Below, piece by piece: positions 10,153 to 17,157 of a DNA stretch of 18,598 nucleotides (its first letter is position 1; each line of letters opens with the position of its first letter). The notes beneath the pieces were generated by a model, which worked only from the letters and a program-made list of their open reading frames with translations, was not told the origin of the DNA and did no database searches. The position numbers were made by a program, and so were the translations under genes. Source of the DNA: Acidobacteriota bacterium (GTDB lineage Bacteria; Acidobacteriota; Terriglobia; UBA7540); NCBI GenBank assembly GCA_003224635.1, contig QHZK01000092.1:1-18598 (forward strand), written 5' to 3'.

Positions 10153-12906
10153 TTACTTGAACGCAGCAAAGATATTGCCGTTCCAGGCCGAGTTCGCAGA
10201 GGTCATCGAGGTCGTGGTGTTGCTCTGAACGGAAGACACGACGGCGTATTGCATCGCCATGCGGACGTTCGAGCCGCTCGCGCCAGGCGCCAGATTGTTG
10301 TTCGGAATCGCGTAGCCCGCACCGGCCGTCCAGCCTGTCTGGTTGCTCCCCGTGTCGGTGGCGAAGATCAGGATGTCGTTGGCATTCGTCGTGGACAGGC
10401 TCCCACTGGAGGAGGTGGTGACCGAGGCTCCGCTCGCGTTGTTCACGGAGCCATCCGCCACGCCAGCCGCGCCGGAGATCTCCATCACTATGATGCCAGG
10501 CTTAATCACCCCGCCTGACGTCTTGTATTGCACAGTGACACTGGTCACGGCCGCCGAATTGGCGACATAGAACATTCCGCTGCGCGGTCCGGTGCTGCTG
10601 ATGTTGCTGTAGCCGCTCGCGGTCTGCGTCCAAGTCTGACCGGCAGAGTCGGTCACCGTGAAATTGTCTGTGCCGTTGGAGGATTCGCGACAGAAAGCGA
10701 CCAAGAGGGCGCCGGGGTTGGTCGTAATGGGCACGGAGAACGAGGTGAAAGCGGCGCCGCTCACATCAATGTTGTTCTGGACTTGAACAAAAGCGGGCCC
10801 AGAGCCGGTCGCGGTCACGCCCGTCCCGGTGAGGCTCACAGTCTGGGGGTTGTTGCTGGCATTGTCGGTGATGGTTAATGTTCCACTTCTTGTCCCGACC
10901 GCTGTGGGCGTGAACGTCACATTGATCGTGCAACTCGACCCTGCGGCTACGCTCGAGCCGCAGTTGTTCGTCTGGCCAAAGTCGCCGGTGACGGCGAAGC
11001 TGGAAATACTCAACGCCGCGCTGCCGGAATTCGAGAGTGTAACACTTTGAGCCGGGCTGCCCGTGCCCACCGTCTGGTTGCCGAAGGTCAGCGAGGTGCG
11101 TGAGAGCGTGGCCGTGGGTGTACCGCCCGACGAAACTCCGGCGCCCGTCAAGCTCGCCGTCTGAGGGCTGTTGCTGGCATTGTCGGTAACCGCCAAGGTC
11201 GCGCTTCTTGTTCCGGTCGCAGTCGGGGTGAAGGTCACATTAATCGCGCAACTCGACCCTGCGGCCAGGCTCGAGCCGCAGTTGTTAGTCTGCCCAAAGT
11301 CGCCACTGTTAGTTCCAGTGAGGGCGATGCCGGTTATCGACAGCGCCGCGCTGCCGGAGTTCGAGAGGGTCACTGCCTGCGCCGCACTGGTCGTTCCCAC
11401 CGTCTGGCTTGCGAACGTCAAGGACGTCGGCGACAAGCTCGCCGCCGGCGAGCCGCCCCCACCTCCGCAGTCTTTGGCTTGAGTGTAAGTGTCGATCAGT
11501 TTTCCGCCCGCGCTGTAGAACTGGTAAGTGATTCCGCCGGTGTTCGCGGTCACGAGCATGGCGCCGAAATCCGAATTATATCGGACCACTGACCTTACCC
11601 CTGACGGCAGCGAGCCACCGAAGTTGGAAATATCCTCTCCGCCGAGGCCGTTAACGATATAGGGGAATCCGCTGGCATCTAGCCTTTCGTATAAGTGGGC
11701 GTGCCCGGCCAGGACGACGTCCGCGCCCCAGCTTGCAAAAGGCCAGCGCATTTCGGTCATTGATCCGCCCGACCAGGTCGTATACGGGGGATGGTGGAAG
11801 TCGACCAACTTGAAGCAGGCGGTCGAGGCGGCCAGCCCGTTTTTCAACCAGTTCGCCTGCTTGGAGGTGGAGCTCATGCCATCTGGCTCGTGGCCGTCGC
11901 TGTCAATGACGAAGAGTTGCACGAGCCCTCCCCCAAACACCACGTTATAGTAGCGCTCGTTATTGGGCAGCGTAAAGTAGTCGAGATACGGCTTGTCGCC
12001 GGAGTCCCAGTCGTGGTTCCCGAGGGCTGGCCAGAATCGGTTGGTCGAGCTGCCCGAACCATAAGAACCTTTGTAATTACCGATGAAACTGTGGTAGTAC
12101 TTGCCGATATTCTGGTCAATGGTAGAGGCTGCGCCGTGCGGATAGTTGTTATCGCCGTCCGTCACCACGAAATCGGGGTTCCAGCCCTTAACAAGATTTG
12201 CCACGCGGTTCTCGTTAGAGGAGTTGCTCCCGTAGTCGCCGATATGAGCGAAGCGGATCGTCGTCCCCACAGGTATGGCCAGAGAACTCACTGAGCCGGT
12301 GGCCCCGTTTTTGTCGCTCACCGTAAGCTTGACAGTGTACGTTCCTGCTTCGGAGTAATTATGGGTGACTCTTGCGCCGCTCCCGGTCGTGCCATCACCA
12401 AAGTCCCATGTATAGGAAGTGATGAGGCCGTCCTTAGCGCTCGAGGACGACGCATCGAAGTCAACGGTCAGGGGCCAAGCGTCGCTCGCCGGATTGGCAG
12501 TGTAGCGGGCGACCGGCGGGTGGTTTACGCGAGTAATCGTAATGGAGACCGTGGCGGTATTACTGTCCAGAGCGCCGTTGTTGGCTTTGAAGGTAAAACT
12601 GTCCGGGCCGTTGTAGTCAGCATTGGGAGTGTAGACAGCTCTCGGCCCGAGCAGATTGACAAAGCCGTGGCCCGGTTGAGTCACGATCGAATACGCCAAA
12701 GGCTTTCCATCAGGATCGTGAGCAGTAAGCGTAATAGCAGTAGCTGTGTCTTCGCGCGTGGTCACCGTCTGATTAACTGCCACGAGCGGCGAAGTTTGGG
12801 CTCGGCTTGTTAGAAGCGCGAGAGAGCCAAGAAGGATGGCGCTCGCAGCAAGACACGCAAGTCCTCGAACGTAGCATCCAAACTTGATGAAACGTCGTCT
12901 TCGCAT
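10153..12906 (-). CDS. Secreted purple-acid-phosphatase-like metallophosphoesterase with Ig, PKD and choice-of-anchor-D domains
   Basis: This 917-aa exported protein probably hydrolyses phosphomonoesters outside the cell. ATG 12906 is chosen because GGAGG lies 7 nt upstream and the product then begins MRRRRFIKF with a signal peptide (about 1-37). The longer TTG start at 13026 would bury that signal. Residues about 40-125 form a cadherin/Ig-like tandem-type domain (TPNADYNGPDSFTF). Residues 128-213 are PKD (YTWDFGDGTTGSG). The catalytic domain, about 207-480, holds all five purple acid phosphatase blocks: GDYG (213-216), GDNNY (251-255), GNHD (296-299), HH (371-372) and GHAHLYER (401-408). A Gly5 linker leads to two anchor-D (HYDIN-like) repeats, then an unassigned C-terminal beta-rich, Ser/Thr/Asn-rich region of about 210 aa. 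Substrate and cell attachment are not shown by sequence. Confidence 0.9.
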   Translation of the reverse strand: MRRRRFIKFGCYVRGLACLAASAILLGSLALLTSRAQTSPLVAVNQTVTTREDTATAITLTAHDPDGKPLAYSIVTQPGHGFVNLLGPRAVYTPNADYNGPDSFTFKANNGALDSNTATVSITITRVNHPPVARYTANPASDAWPLTVDFDASSSSAKDGLITSYTWDFGDGTTGSGARVTHNYSEAGTYTVKLTVSDKNGATGSVSSLAIPVGTTIRFAHIGDYGSNSSNENRVANLVKGWNPDFVVTDGDNNYPHGAASTIDQNIGKYYHSFIGNYKGSYGSGSSTNRFWPALGNHDWDSGDKPYLDYFTLPNNERYYNVVFGGGLVQLFVIDSDGHEPDGMSSTSKQANWLKNGLAASTACFKLVDFHHPPYTTWSGGSMTEMRWPFASWGADVVLAGHAHLYERLDASGFPYIVNGLGGEDISNFGGSLPSGVRSVVRYNSDFGAMLVTANTGGITYQFYSAGGKLIDTYTQAKDCGGGGGSPAASLSPTSLTFASQTVGTTSAAQAVTLSNSGSAALSITGIALTGTNSGDFGQTNNCGSSLAAGSSCAINVTFTPTATGTRSATLAVTDNASNSPQTASLTGAGVSSGGTPTATLSRTSLTFGNQTVGTGSPAQSVTLSNSGSAALSISSFAVTGDFGQTNNCGSSVAAGSSCTINVTFTPTAVGTRSGTLTITDNASNNPQTVSLTGTGVTATGSGPAFVQVQNNIDVSGAAFTSFSVPITTNPGALLVAFCRESSNGTDNFTVTDSAGQTWTQTASGYSNISSTGPRSGMFYVANSAAVTSVTVQYKTSGGVIKPGIIVMEISGAAGVADGSVNNASGASVTTSSSGSLSTTNANDILIFATDTGSNQTGWTAGAGYAIPNNNLAPGASGSNVRMAMQYAVVSSVQSNTTTSMTSANSAWNGNIFAAFK
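10815..11452 (-). repeat. Tandem duplicated choice-of-anchor-D modules within the metallophosphoesterase gene
   Basis: Two coding repeats of about 100 codons (approximately 11142-11452 and 10815-11120) share SLTF..QTVGT, TLSNSGSAALSI, FGQTNNCGSS, AGSSC.INVTFTPTA and SLTG.GV. Their DNA is also still similar: over 96 nt around 10896-10991 and 11216-11311 I count roughly 14 differences, including a shared 17-mer GCAACTCGACCCTGCGG. Boundaries are approximate. Confidence 0.8.
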
Positions 12907-12919
12907 TCGCACGCCTCCA

Positions 12920-13030
12920 TCAGCAATCCTTCCGGTCACAGGCCGGCATCCCCCGGACTCGTGAAGAAGCGGCATCCCGAAAGCATTGTCTGCTGATTCG
13001 CGCCGAACGGCGAGGCGGGCAAACAAGCAC
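12920..13030 (-). CDS. Candidate small ORF / leader peptide (36 aa) upstream of the metallophosphoesterase
   Basis: GTG at 13030 is preceded by GGAGGAG with a 6-nt spacer. The frame runs 36 codons to a TGA at 12920-12922, two bases before the GGAGG of the downstream phosphatase start. The product is basic and contains four Cys (residues 4, 16, 31, 36) with no recognised domain. The tight placement of stop and next ribosome binding site suggests a leader ORF or translational coupling. The same Shine-Dalgarno could instead serve TTG 13026, a longer phosphatase start. This is a prediction from initiation signals only. Confidence 0.28.
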   Translation of the reverse strand: MLVCPPRRSARISRQCFRDAASSRVRGMPACDRKDC

Positions 13031-13072
13031 GGGAATCTCCTCCTGGACCCCCTTCACTCCGGTATGGTAGAC

Positions 13073-13201
13073 TCAGATTGAGGCCTTGCCAATGGCCCTT
13101 CGGTGGTAAAGAAGTGGCACTAAAGTGCCATCTTTTTTCGAGGCATCTGCGGCCAGCATGATGGCCTTGGCATCGGCCCCGGGCGTAACTACCACAAACA
13201 T
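13073..13201 (-). CDS. Small protein, 42 aa, function unknown
   Basis: ATG 13201 is preceded on the minus strand by AAAGGAGG with an 8-9 nt spacer (13210-13218), the best ribosome binding site in this region. The frame runs 42 codons to TGA. The product starts MFVVVTPGADAKAIMLAADA, then continues with SKKDGTLVPLLYHRR and a short tail. It has a beta-strand-like hydrophobic start and an Ala-rich helix, with no signal peptide, Cys pair or transmembrane segment. I do not recognise it. It lies 166 nt upstream of the metallophosphoesterase ATG in the same orientation and would be the first gene of that transcript. A terminator-like hairpin of the opposite strand is embedded in codons 22-29. Codon third positions are mostly G/C, consistent with a coding frame. 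Confidence 0.5.
   Translation of the reverse strand: MFVVVTPGADAKAIMLAADASKKDGTLVPLLYHRRAIGKASI
13115..13138 (+). terminator. Intrinsic-terminator-like hairpin, plus-oriented
   Basis: TGGCAC (13115-13120), loop TAAA, GTGCCA (13125-13130), then TCTTTTTT ending at 13138. The form is canonical for the plus strand, but no plus-strand gene lies between it and lon, whose stop is 3.4 kb upstream. It lies within the minus-strand 42-aa ORF. It may stop antisense or read-through transcription before the next plus gene, or be coincidental. Confidence 0.5.
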
Positions 13202-13240
13202 TGCTGCTTACCTCCTTTCGCCAAGAGCGCATTCCTCGCT

Positions 13241-13246
13241 TATAAT
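13241..13246 (+). promoter_or_regulatory. -10 box immediately before the phosphoesterase start codon
   Basis: There is a perfect TATAAT with its last base 10 nt before the A of ATG 13256. Transcription would begin around 13252-13254, leaving almost no 5' leader. The -35 is weak (TTCGCC at 18 bp). On the complementary strand the same AT patch reads TATAAG and could help drive the small-ORF transcript. Confidence 0.5.
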
Positions 13247-13255
13247 CGAACGCCT

Positions 13256-15730
13256 ATGTGCTTACTTAAACCTTACAACCTCCAGCCGTGCGCACACATA
13301 GCGACGGCCGTCGTAGTGGCTCTCGCGACGATCCTGCCCGGCCTGAGGGCTGCCGCAGCCCAGCAGGTCTCGGCGGCTACTCAGATTGCGCCGGGCGACA
13401 CCCCGCTCAATTTGATTGAAACCCCCGAGAAGTACCTCGTCAGCACCAATTCGGGTTATGGACCGCAATACCTGCAGGCCTACGATGAAACCCGGCAGCA
13501 GGTGTCGGACCGAGTCACCCTCAAGACCCTGTGGTTCGGGCTCGACTACGAGCCCGCGCAAAAGCTCCTGTTGGCCTCGGACGGGGTCCACGCCGTCCTG
13601 GCCCTGCCTTTCGAAAACGGCAGGTTCGGAAGGCCGAGGAGCATTGACCTTCAAGGCTGTGACATGACGGCGGGCATCGCGATTCAGGGTGGGCCTTCAC
13701 TGACGAACGATCGGGCGGTCGTCGCGTGCACACAGAATCACCGGCTGGTGCAGTTCGATTTCAAGACGGGCCAGGTCCTGAAGAGCGCTGAGGTGGGCGA
13801 ATTCCCATATGAGGTCAGAACGCTTCCCGGCGGCCGGCTGGCGGTCTCGGTGTGGGGGCAGGCGTCGGTCGAGATTCTGGACGGCGCCGACCTGAGCAGC
13901 TTACAGAAAATCAGCGTCGGCAGCCACCCGAGCGACATGCTTGTGCCGCCCGGGAAAGACCAGTTGCTGGTGGCGTGCGCGGATTCCGACCTCGTCTCCG
14001 TAATTGACCTTAAAGGCCTGCGCGAGGTCCGCCGGATCGACATCCGAATTCCGGACTCGTCTCTGGGCGGCGCGCAGCCGGACGCCTTGAGCTTCGATCC
14101 CGCGACCGGAAAGCTCTTTGTGGCGCTGGCAGGAGTGAACGCGCTCGCCGTGTTTGACCTGGGCAAGGACGAGGACGCGGAGGTTAATTTTGAGGGGCTG
14201 CTGCCGGTGGGCGGGTATCCCATGGCGATTCTCTATTCGGCGCGCGCGCGAAAGCTCTTCATCGCGGACGGCCGAAACTTCGTTCAAGGTCCGAGCAGCC
14301 CGGAGGCAACCGTCTTTCGGCCGGGCGCGACAGCCAGCGGCCACCAAAGCGATTCGGGTTCCAAGGTGGCCTACATCGGCGACCTGATCGGGGGAGGAAT
14401 TGAGGCGATCGCAGAGGACGATTTCGGGCGCCTGCGTTCCGAGATGACGAGCCTGGCGAAGCGGGTGTACGGGGGAGGAAGGAGGATGACTTCGCCGCAG
14501 TCTCAGGACTTGATCGAGTACTTCTCTGCCAAAAGCAACCCGCAGACGCCCATCCGCCACGTGATCTACGTAATCAAGGAAAACCGGACGTACGACCAGG
14601 TCCTGGGCGACGTGAAAGAGGGTAACGGCGCGCCCGAGCTCGTCCTCTTCGGCGAGCAGGTCACGCCCAACCAGCACGCGCTGGCCCGGCAGTTTGTGTT
14701 GTTCGACAACTTCTATGTGGATGGTGACGTGAGCGCGGATGGGCACCTGTGGTCCACCACGGCCTCGAGCTCCGACTACGTCAACAAGGTGTGGCCGGGG
14801 ATCTATTCCGGCCGTCTCAAGTTCGATTTCTGGGGCCCGGATTACGACGGCGACGAAAAGCACGACCACCCGATTGCCGTGCCGAGCTCGGGATTCATCT
14901 GGGACCTGGCCCGCGCCGCCCGCGTCTCCTATCGCGACTATGGCGAATGGTGCGTCGACGGCAAGGAGGACAAGAACTCGACCCAATGTTTTGTGCGGGG
15001 CCTCAAGGGTCACTTCGATCCCTTCTACCTCGATGGAATCGGAGCCGTGACGGACCGGCGACGGATGGAAGAATGGGAGCGGGAGTTCCGGCGCTCCGAG
15101 CAGCCGGGCAACAACCTGCCGGAACTCACCATCATGCATCTGCCGAACGACCATACGATGGGCACGAAACCCGGCAAGCCCACCCCGCGCGCCATGGTCG
15201 CGGACAACGACGCGGCGCTAGGACGCCTGGTGGACGTGGTCTCGCACAGCCGCTTCTGGTCGAGCACCGCGATCTTCGTGCTCGAAGACGACGCGCAGGA
15301 CGGTCCCGATCACGTCGACGCCCACCGTTCGCCGCTCCTGGTCATCTCGCCCTACGTCCGGCATCGTGCGGTCGACCACGCGCATTTTTCCACGGTGTCA
15401 GTGCTGAAGACGATCGAGCAACTGCTGGGCCTGGGAAGCCTGACTTACTTCGACGACCGCGCGCCGAGCCTGCTCGCCGACTTCCAGAAGGCGCCCGTGC
15501 TTGACCCGTTCAATGCGCGGCCTCCCCAGGTGGATCCGGACGAAATGAATCCGACCAACGGACCTGGCGCTAAGGAGTCCGCTAATTGGGACTTTTCGCG
15601 CCCTGACGCCGCTCCCGAGCAGGCGCTGAATAGAATCATCTGGCAGTCGGTCAAGGGGAGTGACTCGGAACCGCCCGCGCCAGTCTTCAGCGTGCAATCG
15701 GCGGCAGAGACAGGCCTGGGCCTTCGCTGA
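13256..15730 (+). CDS. Exported YncE-like beta-propeller / alkaline-phosphatase-superfamily phosphoesterase fusion
   Basis: This 824-aa protein matches the class annotated as bifunctional YncE family / alkaline phosphatase family protein. A signal peptide lies at about 1-35 (IATAVVVALATILPG then AAAAQ). Residues about 45-400 contain YVTN-type propeller repeats, e.g. LVACADSDLVSVIDLKGLRE and KLFVALAGVNALAVFDLG. Residues about 435-735 form the phosphoesterase domain. It starts HVIYVIKENRTYDQVLGD, with E442/N443 equivalent to the metal-binding ENRSFD block of the phospholipase C/acid phosphatase family. Later come DGDVSADGHLWS and EDDAQDGPDHVDAHR with D678/D679 and H686/H690. It probably acts on phosphate esters outside the cytoplasm; the substrate is unknown. 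ATG 13256 is the only start before the signal peptide and has no Shine-Dalgarno, consistent with leaderless initiation. Confidence 0.92.
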   Translation: MCLLKPYNLQPCAHIATAVVVALATILPGLRAAAAQQVSAATQIAPGDTPLNLIETPEKYLVSTNSGYGPQYLQAYDETRQQVSDRVTLKTLWFGLDYEPAQKLLLASDGVHAVLALPFENGRFGRPRSIDLQGCDMTAGIAIQGGPSLTNDRAVVACTQNHRLVQFDFKTGQVLKSAEVGEFPYEVRTLPGGRLAVSVWGQASVEILDGADLSSLQKISVGSHPSDMLVPPGKDQLLVACADSDLVSVIDLKGLREVRRIDIRIPDSSLGGAQPDALSFDPATGKLFVALAGVNALAVFDLGKDEDAEVNFEGLLPVGGYPMAILYSARARKLFIADGRNFVQGPSSPEATVFRPGATASGHQSDSGSKVAYIGDLIGGGIEAIAEDDFGRLRSEMTSLAKRVYGGGRRMTSPQSQDLIEYFSAKSNPQTPIRHVIYVIKENRTYDQVLGDVKEGNGAPELVLFGEQVTPNQHALARQFVLFDNFYVDGDVSADGHLWSTTASSSDYVNKVWPGIYSGRLKFDFWGPDYDGDEKHDHPIAVPSSGFIWDLARAARVSYRDYGEWCVDGKEDKNSTQCFVRGLKGHFDPFYLDGIGAVTDRRRMEEWEREFRRSEQPGNNLPELTIMHLPNDHTMGTKPGKPTPRAMVADNDAALGRLVDVVSHSRFWSSTAIFVLEDDAQDGPDHVDAHRSPLLVISPYVRHRAVDHAHFSTVSVLKTIEQLLGLGSLTYFDDRAPSLLADFQKAPVLDPFNARPPQVDPDEMNPTNGPGAKESANWDFSRPDAAPEQALNRIIWQSVKGSDSEPPAPVFSVQSAAETGLGLR

Positions 15731-15793
15731 AAGCAAGGGACAGGCGGTTGACGCGGGTTTGTGGACCGACCTCAAGGGCCTGGGTAACGGAAC

Positions 15794-15982
15794 TTACCAT
15801 CCGCCATCGCCAACCAAATCGTGGCGCTTGATGGCGACCAGCTCAGACTCGAGGTCGGCAAGAAGAGCAGCGTCCTCCGTGTCGCGCATTTGCTGCTCGT
15901 AACACCTGAGACAAACATCGTCCAGGGTGCTGACCATGTCCTCTTCGTCAACGGTCGCGAGACATATACCACAGAAGGGCAT
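15794..15982 (-). CDS. Small CX2C-X16-CX2C zinc-ribbon-like protein (62 aa)
   Basis: ATG 15982 is selected because AAGGAG lies 7 nt upstream; the longer frame from 16015 lacks such a site. The product begins MPFCGIC and has C4, C7, C24 and C27, the spacing of a four-cysteine zinc ribbon. A strongly acidic helical stretch follows (residues 29-47, rich in E/D/L) and then a short tail ending DGGW. There is no membrane segment or signal peptide, so it is probably cytosolic. It lies 39 nt downstream of the 207-aa gene in the same orientation, with its ribosome binding site in that gap, so the two very likely form an operon. Such proteins often mediate protein or nucleic-acid contacts. I do not recognise a family. 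Confidence 0.68.
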   Translation of the reverse strand: MPFCGICLATVDEEDMVSTLDDVCLRCYEQQMRDTEDAALLADLESELVAIKRHDLVGDGGW

Positions 15983-16021
15983 ATCCTTACTCCTTGAAAG
16001 CCCGAAGAGATTCACGCCAGG

Positions 16022-16645
16022 CTAGTTCCACTCGGGCCTCTTGATTTGTTCCCTGCGAACTTTAGGCCTTCGCTTACTGTGTGCGAGCTGCGTCAGCTTT
16101 CTGATAACCGCCGCAGCAATTTCAAGTCCGCGCGGCGAGCCCAAATTGGAGTACGTGGCTGACCGGCTGTCGCCTGCGATGATTTTCAGGGTGTCGTTGG
16201 CATAATGGACTTCGACGACCTCGCTCAGAGGGATGGTCTTTGAGTCAAACTTGCCCACGAAGCAAATACGCCGGGTCGTAACGTGGAGGCAGCCGGTCTC
16301 GCGAACCGGAACACGAGCTAAGACCTCTTCCATCTCAGCCTCATCTATGTATTCCTTATCAGTGTCAGTTGCATCCTCGCCGCCATAGTTGTCGTCGGTG
16401 TCTCTCGCCTCAGCGATCGCAACCGCCACGCCGCCTTGGGCGCGACCAGCATCGGCAATCTCGCAGCCTTTCACGAGCGCCAAGCAGTTCTCACCTCGTT
16501 CAAGCAGAATCATCGCTTGGCTATCAAAACTCTTGAACTCCCCGCGCTCGACGTGCCACGGACCGGGCACTGTCTCACACTCGACGTGCGAGACGCGCGT
16601 GAACCAGCTTGCTGTAGGCCTGCCACAAACTTCGCAATTCGCCAT
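16022..16645 (-). CDS. Unassigned protein: CCHC zinc site, acidic linker, GRAM/PH-like C-terminus (207 aa)
   Basis: The N-terminus MANCEVCGRPTASWF followed by HVEC gives C4, C7, H20, C23, a plausible zinc site. Residues 81-108 are a very acidic linker (DTDDNYGGEDATDTDKEY). Residues about 117-187 resemble bacterial GRAM/PH-like domains: a GCLHVTTRRICFVG strand pair, then KTIPLSEVVEVHY and a final helix GLEIAAAVIRKLTQL. That domain usually reads "tells a tunable threshold or lipid/protein contact" only in eukaryotes; in bacteria its role is open. The basic tail (SKRRPKVRREQIKRP) could bind nucleic acid or membrane. The ATG has GAGAG 4 nt upstream and GGAGG at about 15 nt, so initiation strength is uncertain. 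It is the first gene of a pair with the 62-aa zinc-ribbon gene. Domain calls are from pattern recognition, not a search. Confidence 0.7.
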   Translation of the reverse strand: MANCEVCGRPTASWFTRVSHVECETVPGPWHVERGEFKSFDSQAMILLERGENCLALVKGCEIADAGRAQGGVAVAIAEARDTDDNYGGEDATDTDKEYIDEAEMEEVLARVPVRETGCLHVTTRRICFVGKFDSKTIPLSEVVEVHYANDTLKIIAGDSRSATYSNLGSPRGLEIAAAVIRKLTQLAHSKRRPKVRREQIKRPEWN

Positions 16646-16801
16646 AGTGCTCTCTGTTGCCTCCTGAATCTTTCCACCTGGAAGGGGTGGCCAGCGCCTT
16701 TGATTCGTGTTGCCGGCGGTCAGGATTTCGTCCGGCTTCAGGCTCGCGGCGATGGCTCCGCTCGATTCCCCGCTTCGCCTTGCTCACCCTTCAAGCGGAA
16801 A

Positions 16802-16831
16802 CATTGTTATCACGAGCAAGAAGTATGCCAA
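16802..16831 (-). promoter_or_regulatory. Promoter candidate for the 207-aa / 62-aa operon
   Basis: On the minus strand TTGGCA (16826-16831) is followed after 17 bp by AACAAT (16802-16807). The -35 matches five of six consensus bases and the -10 four of six. It implies a leader of about 150 nt. Confidence 0.4.
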
Positions 16832-16987
16832 AAGATAACGTTATTCATGTATACATCCGTTGCCAGAGATACTGTTGATAATCGGTAGTTTACTGGACCT
16901 GTCCCCTCTCTGCGTTTGGGGACGCCAGCAGGCGGTGACACCAACAGTTGACACGAATCGGCTCCCACGTGTATCGGAAGGACGCTT

Positions 16988-17023
16988 GAAACTCCCGACC
17001 TGAGTTTCCCGGCGGGCGCCGGG
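16988..17023. repeat. Two consecutive hairpins upstream of the TM2 promoter
   Basis: GAAACTC (16988-16994) pairs with GAGTTTC (17002-17008) across a 7-nt loop. CCCGGC (17008-17013) pairs with GCCGGG (17018-17023) across GGGC. The stems share one base. They end 20 bp before the -35 at 17043, so they could be a protein-binding palindrome or the end of an upstream transcript. No T-run follows. Confidence 0.6.
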
Positions 17024-17042
17024 TCTCTCGGGCGGAATTCCG

Positions 17043-17071
17043 TTGACTTTTGGCCTCTCCGTGACTATAGA
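17043..17071 (+). promoter_or_regulatory. Near-consensus sigma70 promoter for the TM2 gene
   Basis: TTGACT (17043-17048), exactly 17 bp, then TATAGA (17066-17071); the -35 matches five of six bases and the -10 four of six. Transcription would start near 17078, about 80 nt before the ATG at 17158. Confidence 0.65.
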
Positions 17072-17157
17072 TACCACCGCTCGTCGGGTCGGCAAGCTTG
17101 CATAGAACAGGCTAGGTATCCTCAAGACAGGGGATCGGCCAAAAGGGGGTGGCTTCA

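Larger units (their letters stand above)
16646..17157. other. Divergent intergenic region between two zinc-site genes
   Basis: About 510 bp separate the 207-aa gene (-) and the TM2 gene (+). The region contains a minus promoter candidate (16802-16831), two consecutive hairpins (16988-17023) and a strong plus promoter (17043-17071). An AT-richer patch at about 16800-16890 contrasts with GC-rich flanks. Short open frames here have no ribosome binding site or recognisable product. Confidence 0.55.

Noticed and set aside
12920..12996. Possible riboswitch upstream of the metallophosphoesterase
   Set aside because: TCAGCA/TGCTGA close a 77-nt region with inner CCGG/CCGG pairing near the ribosome binding site, but no conserved core of a known riboswitch class (including GEMM cyclic-di-GMP types) was found.
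12907..13026. Longer phosphatase start at TTG 13026
   Set aside because: It would put 40 residues before an otherwise normal signal peptide, and ATG 12906 has its own GGAGG.
13901..15154. 417-codon open frame antisense to the phosphoesterase gene
   Set aside because: It is a codon-bias shadow of a clear plus-strand gene with conserved motifs; no recognisable protein features.
16575..16787. 70-codon minus frame overlapping the 207-aa gene start
   Set aside because: Weak GTG start, very Arg-rich product, and it overlaps a better supported gene in another frame.
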